A stretch of DNA of 64,000 nucleotides from Oxyruncus cristatus (taxonomy: Eukaryota; Chordata; Aves; Passeriformes; Cotingidae). Location of the stretch: NCBI GenBank assembly GCA_013399855.1, contig VXAY01006150.1, positions 9,115-73,114 on the forward strand. The letters run 5' to 3'. The stretch's first letter is position 1. Every line of letters starts with the position of its first letter. This document shows, piece after piece, positions 39,001-47,351 of the stretch. Made by a program: the position numbers and the translations under genes. The notes below the pieces were generated by a model that saw only the letters and a list, made by a program, of their open reading frames with translations, did not search any database and was not told the origin of the DNA.

Positions 39001-42000
39001 AGTTCACTTCTATCCAACCATCAAAGAAGCCATCTTGCATCATCTGTCTCAAAATGGTTTCATGAGAAGACAGATCACTTCTGTATCTGCCATCTGAACA
39101 TTTCTTTTTATTTATATAAAAAATACTTCATAGGCAGTAAGGGCATACATTCAAGCATTTAAGATCAGAAAATGTGCCTAATAAGACTGTATACACAGTC
39201 TTCATTCTCTTACGCATATGAATTACAGTAATTTTCTTGTCTTGTTTAGAATATATATATGTATCTTGTAATTTTCTCATTATTTAAACTTCTCCCTTAA
39301 TTTTTTTGTTTTCTTCTTTCTAAAATACTTATTTAAAAGAAATTTGACAGTAACTACATGTTTTACGTTTACTTTTCACAAAGGATCAAATACCGTCCCA
39401 GTGTAAATCAGGAGATGTGATAAGGAATTCAAACACACTACTGGACACATTTAGATTTTCAATAGCTCCTGATTTCCACTAAAAACAGGCTAGACAACAT
39501 TAAAATTCCATAATACCGTTTTTTTTTTTTATTCATTGCACCCAGGGACCTTGAAAACCTTGTCCCTGAATTATTAAACTACATTAGTTCCCCATATATG
39601 ATATCAGCCGTACGAACAGTAGATGCAGTCGTGAGGCTGCAAACAGGTATGCAACACTTGGAATTATGCCCTGGCCAGAAATTCAAAGAACGCTTTCCAA
39701 AAACTTTGAACTATGTCCTGTCACGCATCCATCCCTCAATGGTAGCCTCTCAGCGTGTTCATACTACAACATACACCTCTATCAACCTAGATCACCCACA
39801 GGTTCATGAAAGCTTTGCCTTCCTTCACTCAGCACAGTTTCTTCTCCTCATCTGCCCTACATCTAAGCTATTTCATAAAGCTCCAAGAGGAGATCATCTC
39901 TGTGATCAGCTCAGTACTGCCTGCCCCAAACAAGCATTCTTGTGCTTGTATTCACTTCATGTTGCCCTGCCCTCCCTTCAGTTCTTAACTGTAGAGTTGC
40001 AGGTAATTTCAAAGAAGCTCCCAATGAGTTTCGTTGTTGCAGTAACAGATTTCTTCAGGGAGGTCAGAAATTTGGCAGTCTTTACACTGGGCAGGTTCTG
40101 TCTTTTTACATTTGCCTTCTTGATAGTCCTTCCACCCAGCCTTATGAGCCAGTTAGAACAGGCAGAGATTAGCCCATCAAGCCTCATTCCTCTGCTCCTG
40201 TGGTAGAAGTTCATGCACAACGCTGTGAACTCACAGACCCTGGAGCAACTCTGGGTTGCTGAAGATGGATTGTGCATCTAGAGCTGAGGCAGTTAACTGC
40301 TTCACTGTGAGCACAGCTCTGCTCTGTGTGTTAGTGTACCTTCACCATTTCTTCATTCACAACACGTATGGACTAGGTACAAATATGTTTCATTGGTATT
40401 TCATATATAAATGATGTTCAGAAAGTACCTGATACAAAAAGCACTATGAAAGGTTACAGTTTGCTGTGTGCTCTACTTTTAGTAAAAGTCAAAAGAAGAA
40501 ACATATTTTACTTACTGTCTAGCCAGATACAATCCTATAACATCCCCAGTGCTCTTAAAGCCACAGATCTTCAGCTGGTTTTCTACTGCCTAACAGTATA
40601 TATTACATTTGTCAGTATAATATACTGCATCATTATGGATTCATTGCAACATAAGAAAATTTAGTGTTTAAAGTAGTATGCACACCAAAAATACATATAT
40701 CACAGCACCTTGCAAACTGCAATACAGTCTACAAGAACTAAAGATATTAAATTGGCAGTCTCTATTTTAAATTGATAAAAATACTGCAACAATTATGCTA
40801 GACTTATGCTCATTTTCTTTTCCTGAGGAGAATCATAGTTGATAGACATGGAGTAAGAAAGTAACATATATTGACTGTTGACAGGCTTCTCACTGAGGTC
40901 AGCCAAACCCACACACGTGATAAACATGAAACTGTTTACTTTGCAATACAGTTGCAACTTCATTCTATGCGACTTTACTATATGCACGATATTCTAAAAT
41001 TACGGATCCACAACACTGCTTGTACATTAAACACTGAAAAATATAGACACAAATTTTCAGAGTATATTACTGATGTGTTCTAATTTGTAACAGCAGTGAA
41101 ACTCATGAACAAAAGAATTATGGATCTCTGTAACTAGTGGCTGATAAAAAGTAAAATGTGTATCAGAAAAAATGGATTCTCTACATGAGGTATTAGGCCC
41201 AACATCATTAGGATCACTATTGTTTAAACCACAAAACTGATACAACTTTACAAATACAAAACGCCTTAGGAGCACGAAAAGGCATGTCGAGAGTGGCCTG
41301 TATTGTCTGCACAACCACTCCAGTGTTTTCTGGGCACACTGAATATACACAAATTAACTTGTAAACGAGGGGGACGTGTGGCACTTTCTGAGCAGAGTAG
41401 CCAGGCACTCCCGGGACTCCACACAGGCCACTTGTCCCACACAGCGGGTGTGGGAGAGTGCCCATTTGCCCAGCACTCGGTATGGCTCCCAGACTGCTGC
41501 TGTCAGGGAGAGGGAAAATCTGGGACAAATGGCTGTAGTATTCTGTCTACACGGGCAAAATCTGCCTAGGGAACACCAAGTATTCTCTGGAGAGAAGCAG
41601 CTGCTTTTTCTCTAGAGAGAAGCAACACCCCAAGCGTGCTCATGTCTCTCCCCGGCACAGAACGACACGCCGATGGCGACCAAGTGCCAATGCAGAGTTC
41701 GCACACCTACTGCACTGAACAAAGATCACGCGTTCCGCGTTCGACGAGTCAGGAAGGCTGTGCCCAAAGACTTCTATTTTGGATACTGCGTTACGTGAGA
41801 TCTCATCCTCTCCCCGCCCTAGACCCCTTCTCCGGTCATTCCGGGCTCTCCGCCACAGCAGCCGGCGGCCCCGGTGGGGCTGCAGAGCTCAGGTGTGCCG
41901 GGGTGCCTGGGAAGGATCGGACCGGCTCACTCGCAGGAGCCGCGCCCGCTGTCGCCCGGGGCGGTCGGGGGAGCCGAAGCCCTTCCGCCGCCGCGGGAGC

Positions 42001-42246
42001 ACCACGCCCGCCTCGCCTCGGGGGTGCGGCGGCGGTGCCGAGCTTTCCCCGCTTCTCCCCCTCGGCAGAGCGGGAGGGCGAGCCCGGGGGAGCTCCCAGG
42101 CCGGGCGGGCTGCGAGGGGTCGCGCTAGGGGTGGCCACCGTTCCGGGCGGGAGCCGGGGGAGCGGCGCAGCCGGTGCGGGGTGGGGGGGAAGGGGATAGG
42201 CCAGCTCGCTCACCTGCCCTCCGGCGGCTGCGGGAGCCGCCGCCAT
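23855..42246 (-). CDS. LRRC72: LRRC72, leucine-rich repeat-containing protein 72 (nine coding exons, complete)
   Basis: In transcript order the coding segments are 42246-42214, 40589-40516, 37123-37054, 34570-34489, 33262-33149, 28789-28700, 26770-26606, 25345-25318 and 24020-23855. All introns are GT-AG and phases fit throughout, giving about 273 residues. From about residue 40 to 125 run short leucine-rich repeats of the SDS22 type (LKYLWLNNNK, LTELYLNNNEL, LQILFLHNNEL). An LRR-cap-like segment with NPL and LPSVQLLD follows at about 127-152. A polar C-terminal half contains the conserved SIAFGKRV and PKDAVLVRAM stretches. It matches human LRRC72 from memory in order and at most conserved positions; the human protein is slightly longer. 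Its function is poorly known; a scaffold role is inferred from the LRRs. It converges on ANKMY2, as in human. The ATG has A at -3 and G at +4 and lies in a CpG island. Confidence 0.93.
25318..25345 (-). CDS. LRRC72: LRRC72 coding exon 8 (28-nt microexon)
   Basis: This is a microexon between the acceptor ttgttacag and the donor atag|gtaagt. It finishes Gly, encodes YEFGDNTN and gives two bases of Arg. It is the only segment that links the phases of exons 7 and 9; skipping it would shift the frame. Both splice sites are strong. Confidence 0.85.
25714..25737. repeat. 24-bp perfect AT palindrome
   Basis: The sequence is its own reverse complement over 24 bases centred between 25725 and 25726 (core AATAATTTAAATTATT). 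It lies inside a longer AT-only stretch of LRRC72 intron 7. Low complexity makes chance plausible. Confidence 0.8.
26229..26241 (+). promoter_or_regulatory. CTCF-like motif (one mismatch)
   Basis: GCACTAGAGGGCA matches CCASYAGRKGGCA at all but the first position. It lies in LRRC72 intron 7. Confidence 0.3.
26606..26770 (-). CDS. LRRC72: LRRC72 coding exon 7
   Basis: The acceptor is ccctaacag and the donor is tcag|gtattt. It encodes 54 residues, starting VTQRERESAF and including LLVQSIAFGKRV; the VT-ER and VQSIAFG-KV features are shared with human. The region is rich in Arg and Pro after the SIAFG motif. Confidence 0.94.
28700..28789 (-). CDS. LRRC72: LRRC72 coding exon 6 (LRR cap)
   Basis: The acceptor is cattttgcag and the donor is aagt|gtaaga. 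It encodes LFQNPLAYDPDYRLYVIYIL then PSVQLLDRK. NPL-X(n)-YR-Y-I-LP-V-LLD is the usual closing motif of SDS22-type LRR domains and matches human LRRC72. Confidence 0.95.
29482..29536 (+). repeat. ~55-bp block duplicated at 31351 (copy 1)
   Basis: It begins atgcttatgttcaggttcac and ends tttgcaacacagagac. About 90 percent of its bases match 31351-31406 in the same orientation. The sequence around the two copies does not match. Confidence 0.7.
30279..30292 (+). promoter_or_regulatory. CTCF-like motif
   Basis: CCACAAGGTGGCAG fits the core CTCF consensus CCACNAGGTGGCAG at every position. It lies in LRRC72 intron 5. Occupancy cannot be judged from sequence. Confidence 0.4.
30675..30790 (+). repeat. 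Possible old MIR-type SINE remnant
   Basis: The stretch ttctggctcagctatctact, then caaggtcatgcag and acaaattagggataatgc, follows the order of the MIR core and 3' part (CTGGCTCTGCCACTTACT, ACCTTGGGCAAG, TGTAAAATGGGGATAATA) with heavy divergence. This is by eye only. Confidence 0.33.
31351..31406 (+). repeat. ~55-bp block duplicated from 29482 (copy 2)
   Basis: It begins atgcttatgttcagattcac and ends tttgcaacacagagac, in the same orientation as the copy 1.87 kb to the left. Both lie in LRRC72 intron 5. It could be a local duplication or two copies of an unrecognised repeat. Confidence 0.7.
32316..32374. repeat. Two adjacent inverted repeats (double hairpin)
   Basis: The first is CATTCAG-TTTT-CTGAATG (32316-32333), a perfect 7-bp stem with a 4-base loop. 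The second pairs TTAAGGAGGTG (32335-32345) with CACCTCCTTAA (32364-32374), with an inner TCAC/GTGA pairing and a GGCCTG loop. They are separated by one base in LRRC72 intron 5. No known family was recognised. Confidence 0.75.
33149..33262 (-). CDS. LRRC72: LRRC72 coding exon 5 (third and fourth leucine-rich repeats)
   Basis: The acceptor is catttcatttcag and the donor is taa|gtaata. It completes Gly and encodes 37 residues, including LQILFLHNNELKKL and TVKELKGMISLHTL. VKELKGM is unchanged from human. It leaves one base that makes Asn with exon 6. Confidence 0.95.
34489..34570 (-). CDS. LRRC72: LRRC72 coding exon 4 (second leucine-rich repeat)
   Basis: The acceptor is ctaatttcag and the donor is tcag|gtacca. 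It encodes IQDLTFLIKNYCLTELYLNN and then NELTDIS, with NYCLTELYLNNN identical to human. It leaves one base of a Gly codon. Confidence 0.95.
36275..36400 (-). repeat. Possible old MIR-type SINE remnant, antisense
   Basis: On the - strand ccttactttctccatctgtg is followed by a gattacagtatttattata segment and then cctgtatgggtgttgagaca, the same order as the MIR 3' part (CAGTTTCCTCATCTGTAAAA, GATAATAATAGTACC, CTCATAGGGTTGTTGTGAGG). It is diverged and judged by eye. Confidence 0.38.
36890..36905. repeat. (AT)n microsatellite
   Basis: A pure AT dinucleotide run of about eight units, in LRRC72 intron 3. Confidence 0.85.
37054..37123 (-). CDS. LRRC72: LRRC72 coding exon 3 (first leucine-rich repeat)
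   Basis: The acceptor is tcttccaccag and the donor is aag|gtaata. It completes the Gln codon and encodes 23 residues, GLRSIPSLSQF then NRLKYLWLNNNK. The LKYLWLxxNK core is identical in human LRRC72 and is a canonical LRR. Confidence 0.93.
40516..40589 (-). CDS. LRRC72: LRRC72 coding exon 2
   Basis: It encodes AVENQLKICGFKSTGDVIGL then YLAR and two bases of Gln, aligning with human [20 protein letters not shown]. The donor is aca|gtaagt. The acceptor is ctgttag with a weak pyrimidine tract; an alternative AG four bases further in (ggcag) would break phase with exon 1. The exon is only 74 nt and lies inside an unrelated ORF. Confidence 0.88.
42178..42195 (+). promoter_or_regulatory. Potential G-quadruplex in LRRC72 intron 1
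   Basis: The + strand carries GGGG-T-GGGGGGG-AA-GGGG, which can supply four runs of at least three G with one- to two-base loops. It lies about 20 bases downstream of the LRRC72 exon 1 donor, on the strand used as template by LRRC72. Confidence 0.5.
42214..42246 (-). CDS. LRRC72: LRRC72 coding exon 1
   Basis: This ATG-initiated exon encodes MAAAPAAAGGQ and ends at the donor CAG|gtgagc in phase 0. It sits in a CpG island, has a strong start context (AAGATGG), and joins in frame to the conserved exon 2. The human N-terminus is different (MWSLRDL), so homology does not prove this exon. The evidence is ATG context, donor, phase and position. Confidence 0.72.
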
Positions 42247-42249
42247 CTT
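42239..42249 (-). promoter_or_regulatory. LRRC72: YY1 / TISU-like element at the LRRC72 start codon
   Basis: The - strand reads AAGATGGCGGC, the consensus YY1 site. With the base before it, it matches 11 of 12 positions of the TISU element (SAASATGGCGGC), which places the start codon a few tens of bases after the cap. This predicts transcription starting just upstream of 42250 with a very short 5' UTR. Confidence 0.6.
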
Positions 42250-42312
42250 AGAGCCCCGTCCTGGGCGGCCGCGGGGAAGGAGCGCGAGGCGCGGGGTGGG
42301 CGAAGGTGTGCG

Positions 42313-42313
42313 N
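42313..42313. other. Ambiguous base (assembly mark)
   Basis: This is the only non-ACGT base in the window. It sits exactly where the CpG island gives way to CR1-derived sequence. Confidence 0.95.
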
Positions 42314-42656
42314 CCTCCCTGGGCAGTCCGTTCCAATGTTTAATCACCCTTCCTGTGAAGAAATTAATGTCCAACATAAACCTCCCTTGGTGGAGCTGAA
42401 GGCTGTTCTCTTGTTTGCCTGGGAGAAGAGTCTGATGTGCACCTGACTACTCCCTCCTTTTGGGTAGTTGTAGAGAGTGATAAGGTCACCCCTGAGCCTC
42501 CTTTACTCCAGGCCAAACAGCTCTCTCAGCTGCTCCTCATGGGACATGTGCTCCAGACCCTTCACCAGCTTTGTTGCCTTTCTCTGGACACGCTTCAGCC
42601 TGTCAATGTTGTTCCTGAATTGAGGGGCCCAGAACTGGACACAGTAGAAATGGTGT
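42314..42656 (-). mobile_element. CR1 LINE fragment, antisense, internal part
   Basis: On the + strand the blocks gcagtccgttccaatgttta, acctcccttggtggagctga, gttgtagagagtgataaggt, ttcaccagctttgttgcctt and the ggggcccagaactggacac block are those of an antisense CR1. The 3'-terminal segment that should lie at the left is missing, so the copy starts abruptly at base 42314. Confidence 0.9.
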
Positions 42657-43065
42657 AACGCTGAAATGGGAGCCCAGGCCTGGGCATTAGTCAAGGCAGG
42701 GCTTTGTGCTAGGGGAAGGAGCTCCATAGTGAGCGAGGGGCACCTCTGCAGGGAGCTGGGGCTCAGGAAGGTGGCCAAGGTGGGCTAATGGGAGGCCCTG
42801 GGGGGTGACAGCTGGGGGGAACTGGGATACCTCTGGGAAGCCCCGGGGGTTGTATTTACTTACAATCCTGAAAAAGGATGCGCTTTTTTTTTTTTTTTTT
42901 TAACAACATTCCTATTGTTGGTTGTTTTCTTTTTGGTTGGTTGGGGTTTTTTTAAAGCACACATCCTGTGTGCATTTATGTATATGTGTTGGGAAGGAGT
43001 GTGTGCTGCATGGTGGGCGAGGGTGGGGCAGGGCTGGGAGGGACAGGACCCGTCATCATGCCTCT
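42657..43065. other. Unassigned GC-richer stretch between two CR1 pieces
   Basis: This contains G-rich sequence near 42785-42850, a run of 18 T around 42884-42901, and tggttggtt-type simple sequence. No gene or repeat family was recognised. Confidence 0.5.
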
Positions 43066-43275
43066 GGAATCACAAAATCAAAGAATCAGGTTGGAAAAGA
43101 CCTATGAGATCATGAAGTTCAACCTGTGATCCAACACCACCATGTCAACTAGACCGTGGCACAAAGTGTCACATCCAGTCTTTCCTTAAACACTTCCAGG
43201 GATGGTGACTCCACCGCCTCGCTGGCAGTACATTCCAATGTCTAATCACTCTTTATGTGAAGAAATTCCTCCTAT
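43066..43275 (-). mobile_element. CR1 LINE 3' end, antisense
   Basis: On the + strand it starts with an AAAGAATC-type tail read backwards, then aggttggaaaagacctatga, aacaccaccatgtcaactag and ccagggatggtgactccacc, ending in tgtgaagaaattcctcc. This is the 3' part of a CR1 on the - strand. It cannot be the missing end of the fragment at 42314, because in that orientation the 3' end should lie to its left. Confidence 0.92.
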
Positions 43276-44650
43276 ATATATGTCACTTATAAAGAAAACA
43301 CTTGTGTGTTTAATTTACAGCTAATCCACACCGTATGTGTTACTCCCTTGCAACTTGCAAATCACCTTGGTGCCTGAGAGACCCTCTCCCGTGCCGGCTC
43401 CTGGAGCAGGCCCACTGCTGCGACAGCGCCTTGAATTGAATTTGGCTGTAAAGGAACACAAAATGTTTATGACATCCACATGTGCAAGCAACTGTTGCCA
43501 TGTTGCTATTTTTATAACCATTTTACTGCATAGCACAAGCTGAAGAATAGAAAAAGCCATTTCTAGTATGTGTGTGTGCACGCACTCATGTGCATGTAGG
43601 ACAATAGAAAATGTTTGATCAAGCAACAACAAAAATATGTCTGAAAACTTGGAGCTTTATTTAGAATTTAATTTACGCAGAGTACTCAAGTTAGCAGCAA
43701 TAGTCATTGTAAATTATATGCAACTGATACACAAAGAGCAAGAGTTGTGTGTGCAAATATATGAATAAGCTGTCCCTCATGGAATTAATTATGTGCATGC
43801 CTTTGCTTGTTCAGAGCACTGAAGCTAGATGTAGTATGTATGATGGAGGAATGGAACTACAGTACAAGTATTATATTGCAAATATCTACTTTTCTTGGAA
43901 AAATTATGTGGGTGGCTTCCATTTCAGCTAGGTAGCTTTAAACAAATAGAAACCTCAAATAAGGAAGGCTAGACATCATAAAGGGATAAAACTGACAACA
44001 GAAATGTCTTTAATACCTTATTTAACTTCTAAAAATATCTCTAGGGTATTTAAAATCATAAACAGAGGAAATTAATGGAGAAGAAGAAACTGGTACAGAG
44101 ATCCGTATTTTTTTCATTCTACATTCAAGTTCAGTGTTTTCAATCAACAACACAGATCTACCATTTTAGAATTGCAAAAGACAAGGTGGTTATTAAAGAA
44201 AACTTTGATAATAAAAGTGACATATCAACTAGTCCAATTAACATGATAGGACAAGCAAATTCAGTAATAAAATATAGGGGGAGAGAGAGAGGGCGGGGGA
44301 CCTCTGGAAAGTATTTTGTGCGTTCTGTCACAGAGGTGGGACATACAAGGGTTGAGGTTCAGATATGTTTTGGGGCTTTGAGGTGCTTATCTCTATTAAT
44401 TGGTAGCTACAGACTTAGTCTGGATGACTAAAAGGAGACTTTAAAATTCAGTAAATTTAGTATCTTTTTCTTTCTGCATCTGCAAATTGATACTTAAAAT
44501 CTCCACTAAGTTTAAAGGAGCTTGAACAGAAAATGAGTTTTTTGTTCAGTCTGAACTATCACCATATTTTACACTAGCCTGGTGTTGGGTTTTTTTCCAA
44601 AATACATAATTTGTTATCTATTTAGTCCTATTCCTGGATTGCTGTCCAGA
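43276..44650. other. Gene-free flank, unassigned
   Basis: This is AT-rich sequence with a short GA-rich tract near 44280-44293. The longest ORF (118 codons, 44075-44431, +) has no recognisable motif or splice-site support. Confidence 0.5.
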
Positions 44651-44806
44651 AATGGGATGCTCGGTTGGTTAGAGCATTATATTGGTGCTAATAACTCCAA
44701 GGTCATGGGTTTGATCCCAATATGGGCCATTTACTTAAGAGTTGGACTTGATGATCCATGTGGGTCCCTTCCAACTCAGAATATTCTGTGAAATTTCTGT
44801 GAAATG
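44651..44806 (+). mobile_element. TguSINE1-like SINE (tRNA-Ile head, CR1-type tail)
   Basis: The head carries gctcggttggttagagcat, a tRNA(Ile) D-arm; gctaataac with AAT in the anticodon position (44690-44692); and a B-box-like GGTTTGATCCC (44708-44718). The tail has acttaagagttggacttgat, then the gggtcccttccaactcaga block and attctgtg units, which is a CR1-type 3' end. A tRNA(Ile) head with a CR1 tail is the structure of TguSINE1 of passerines. The acceptor stem does not pair, so it is not a functional tRNA gene. Confidence 0.85.
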
Positions 44807-46085
44807 ATCATGTGTCCTTCAGGTTACTCAGAATAATGACTGACTTGCTGTACATGTTTTTCCAAAAAGTTCTCATTATATTTATGTACTAAAAATACTT
44901 AATGGATACATAGTTGCAACAAGACATGACCTTATAGAACATAAGAATAGGGGAAAGCACAGATAGATCTGTTTTTGCTGACAAAGTGGATAGGGCAGAA
45001 CAGGAAATTATATTACTTTTGTAAACCACAGGGTTACAGATGCCTTGGAGAGGTCATCTGGCTTACAGAGAGACACCTTTTCTTCCCTACTTCGGAGGCC
45101 TCCTGATATGTCCATGCTTCAGCCACACACCAAGGGTACGGGAGATTGTCATTGTATCACTTTAGAAACCACATTATAGAAACATGGATTTGCTGTGGAT
45201 AGTAAATTCAGATTAAACCTGGTTTGAAACATAACCTGTCTCATTGGATGCTCTTTAGTTCAGTCACCCACATTCTCCATCCTCTCTGGGGAAAATATGT
45301 AAGAGGTTTATCACAGTCTACAGAGTGAAACTTGGACAATAATGAGGTGATGCACTAGATCATTCTACCATTTTTTTACTTCCCAATGACTTGGACAGGG
45401 CTTTACTGAAAAACTGATGGCATAATAGCTCTTTGTAACTCAACCTGTTGTTCAATGGCTTTGAAAGATGGAACATACTGAAATCAATGTCTAAAGTCAT
45501 ATTTTTAAATACCAAAGTTTATTATCTTCAGAATTCTGTTGGTTTTTTTGGCTATGATATTAGAACTGCTCTGTATTTTTCAGGGTTTATATTCAGTTTC
45601 TGTTTTTCAAGTCCTGTATAATTTCTAAAAATTACCCTTTTGAAGGTCTCCATTTCTCAATATATTAGACAAGTAGAGATTTTTGTTTCATGAAATGTCC
45701 CAAATATTTTAAGTAAGATCTGTTTTCATACAGAAAATTTAAACTACTTGCATATTAATCTCATCTTTGTAGTCTTATTGACCTCAATGTTGACTCAGTT
45801 TCAGTGCATCTCCCTGGCAAGACCTACATTTTTAGAGTGAATTTATTTATTGTAAAAAGAAAAATATTTAACAGTGAAAAATAAAGTAGTAAGATTGGAC
45901 TCACCCCCACCCCCTTTTTTTTTTTCTTAGAAATTGATACAATATACAACATTACAGTAGAGTGATCACACAGTTGTTTATTATCTCCTGTGATTAAATA
46001 CTTCCCATCAAAAAGTACTGTGCTGTATGGCTTTTTCACGGAAGGTGTTTTTAAAAACTGCATCTTTATTTTATAAAACAACTAA
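44807..46085. other. Gene-free flank, unassigned
   Basis: AT-rich non-coding sequence. I see no exon, RNA gene or clear repeat. Confidence 0.45.
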
Positions 46086-46170
46086 TTTATGTCAGAAGGG
46101 ACTTCTGGAGGTCATCTAGTCCAATTCCCCAAACAAAGTAGATCCTACTACAGAATTATTTTCCACCTCA
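46086..46170 (-). mobile_element. CR1 LINE 3' end remnant, antisense
   Basis: The + strand reads tcagaagggacttctggagg then tcatctagtccaattcccc and aaagtagatcc, the antisense start of a CR1 3' end. It is short and old. Confidence 0.62.
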
Positions 46171-47321
46171 TATGTTTATGCAGTTCTGCGTACTTACAGA
46201 ACATCCATCAAAAATGCATTATCCAGGACAAATTTAAAATTGCCCATGTTTTACTAATGATACATAGAAATTAGTACAATTAACTTGCTTTTGAGGTTGT
46301 TAAATAAATTTCACTTGGAAAGTGAAATGAAAAATATTGTAGATAAATGCATATTTCCTTTTTTCTTCTTGTAACCGGAAATATGTTATCAGTGTTTATC
46401 AGGTGAAACGCAGAAGCCTGAGGAAAGATCAGCAGGATATCCCACCTGCATTCCAACTATTCCTCCAGAGGAGTGCAGTTCTCCTGTAGGTCCAGTAGCT
46501 GCAAGCCCTGTGCAGATGTTTCAAATACTCCATGCTGTCTGAACCATTCAGGAATTTGAATCACTTCTCTCCCTCATGCTATTAATCTTGTGGATGGCAC
46601 TGACGACATCCCAGTGACCCTGTAACAGGTTCAGGAGCAGACTTTTGGGAGACTGCTTCTTTTCCAATAAATAATGCAAGTTTGATCCTATATCTAATCA
46701 GACTGTTCCCAGTTTGAAGCTAGTGATTAACTGGAATGGTTAGGCTCCTGCCTTGGAAATTTTATTTAATTTTTCTAGTATTATATGTAATATAAATTAA
46801 TATGTTATAAACAATGGTAAGTGTAAGGGAAGAAGATAAAATAGTCCAGATGCAACCTATGGCAAAATTCTCCCAACAGACTGCATCATATCGATGAACT
46901 ACCTTGTTCTAATCCAGCTTCACTCTGAGTTGATAACTGAACACTACTCTGGGGAATAAAGACCACCACTAACAGAAATATGACAGGCCTGCTAGAGAGG
47001 AGTTCCAAGATATATATAAATACTGTCTTATGCTTCTATCAGCACAATTTGGACATATCTTTCATTTCAACATAGCCAACTCTTAACGTTGTTCTGTGGC
47101 CGTTCTGCCTGCTGGAGTGTTCCTGCAGATTGACTTCGAAGTCTGATCATCAATCAGAAAAGAAATTATTGTCTGCTGCAGGTCTGTTATGGGTATGTAA
47201 ACAACATTCTGTAAACAACATCATTATGTCAAATGATCCTGTTACTCTAGTCTCATCAATTTACATCCTCATCTTTCAAAATGTTGTATGTGCACTTCCA
47301 CAGCGGTTTATATCTATCCTA

Positions 47322-47351
47322 TGTGTGTGTGTGTGTGTGTATATAATATAT
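47322..47351. repeat. (TG)n(TA)n microsatellite
   Basis: About nine TG units are followed by an imperfect TA run, in the intergenic flank. Confidence 0.85.

Larger units (their letters stand above)
24021..42213. other. LRRC72: LRRC72 introns 1-8
   Basis: In transcript order the introns are 42213-40590, 40515-37124, 37053-34571, 34488-33263, 33148-28790, 28699-26771, 26605-25346 and 25317-24021. They are AT-rich. Items listed separately: a palindrome at 25714-25737, a CTCF-like motif at 30279-30292, MIR-like segments near 30.7 and 36.3 kb, paired hairpins at 32316-32374 and a duplicated ~55-bp block. An unexplained 202-codon + strand ORF lies at 39598-40206. Confidence 0.55.
41780..42313. promoter_or_regulatory. 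LRRC72: CpG island promoter of LRRC72
   Basis: About 530 bases of very GC-rich, CpG-dense sequence surround the LRRC72 ATG and extend into its first intron. No TATA box is apparent. Long ORFs on both strands here (up to ~206 codons) are the usual result of GC-rich sequence with few stops. The island stops abruptly at the ambiguous base 42313, where CR1 sequence begins, so its upstream half may be missing from the assembly. Confidence 0.75.

Noticed and set aside
41636..42399. Overlapping ORFs of 166-206 codons in the second CpG island
   Set aside because: Arg/Gly/Pro/Ala-rich frames open on both strands at once are typical of GC-rich promoter DNA. One even crosses the N. Only the 33-base start exon of LRRC72 is supported.
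44651..44724. Functional tRNA-Ile gene
   Set aside because: The acceptor stem does not pair, the A box is degraded, and a CR1 tail follows directly, so it is a SINE head.
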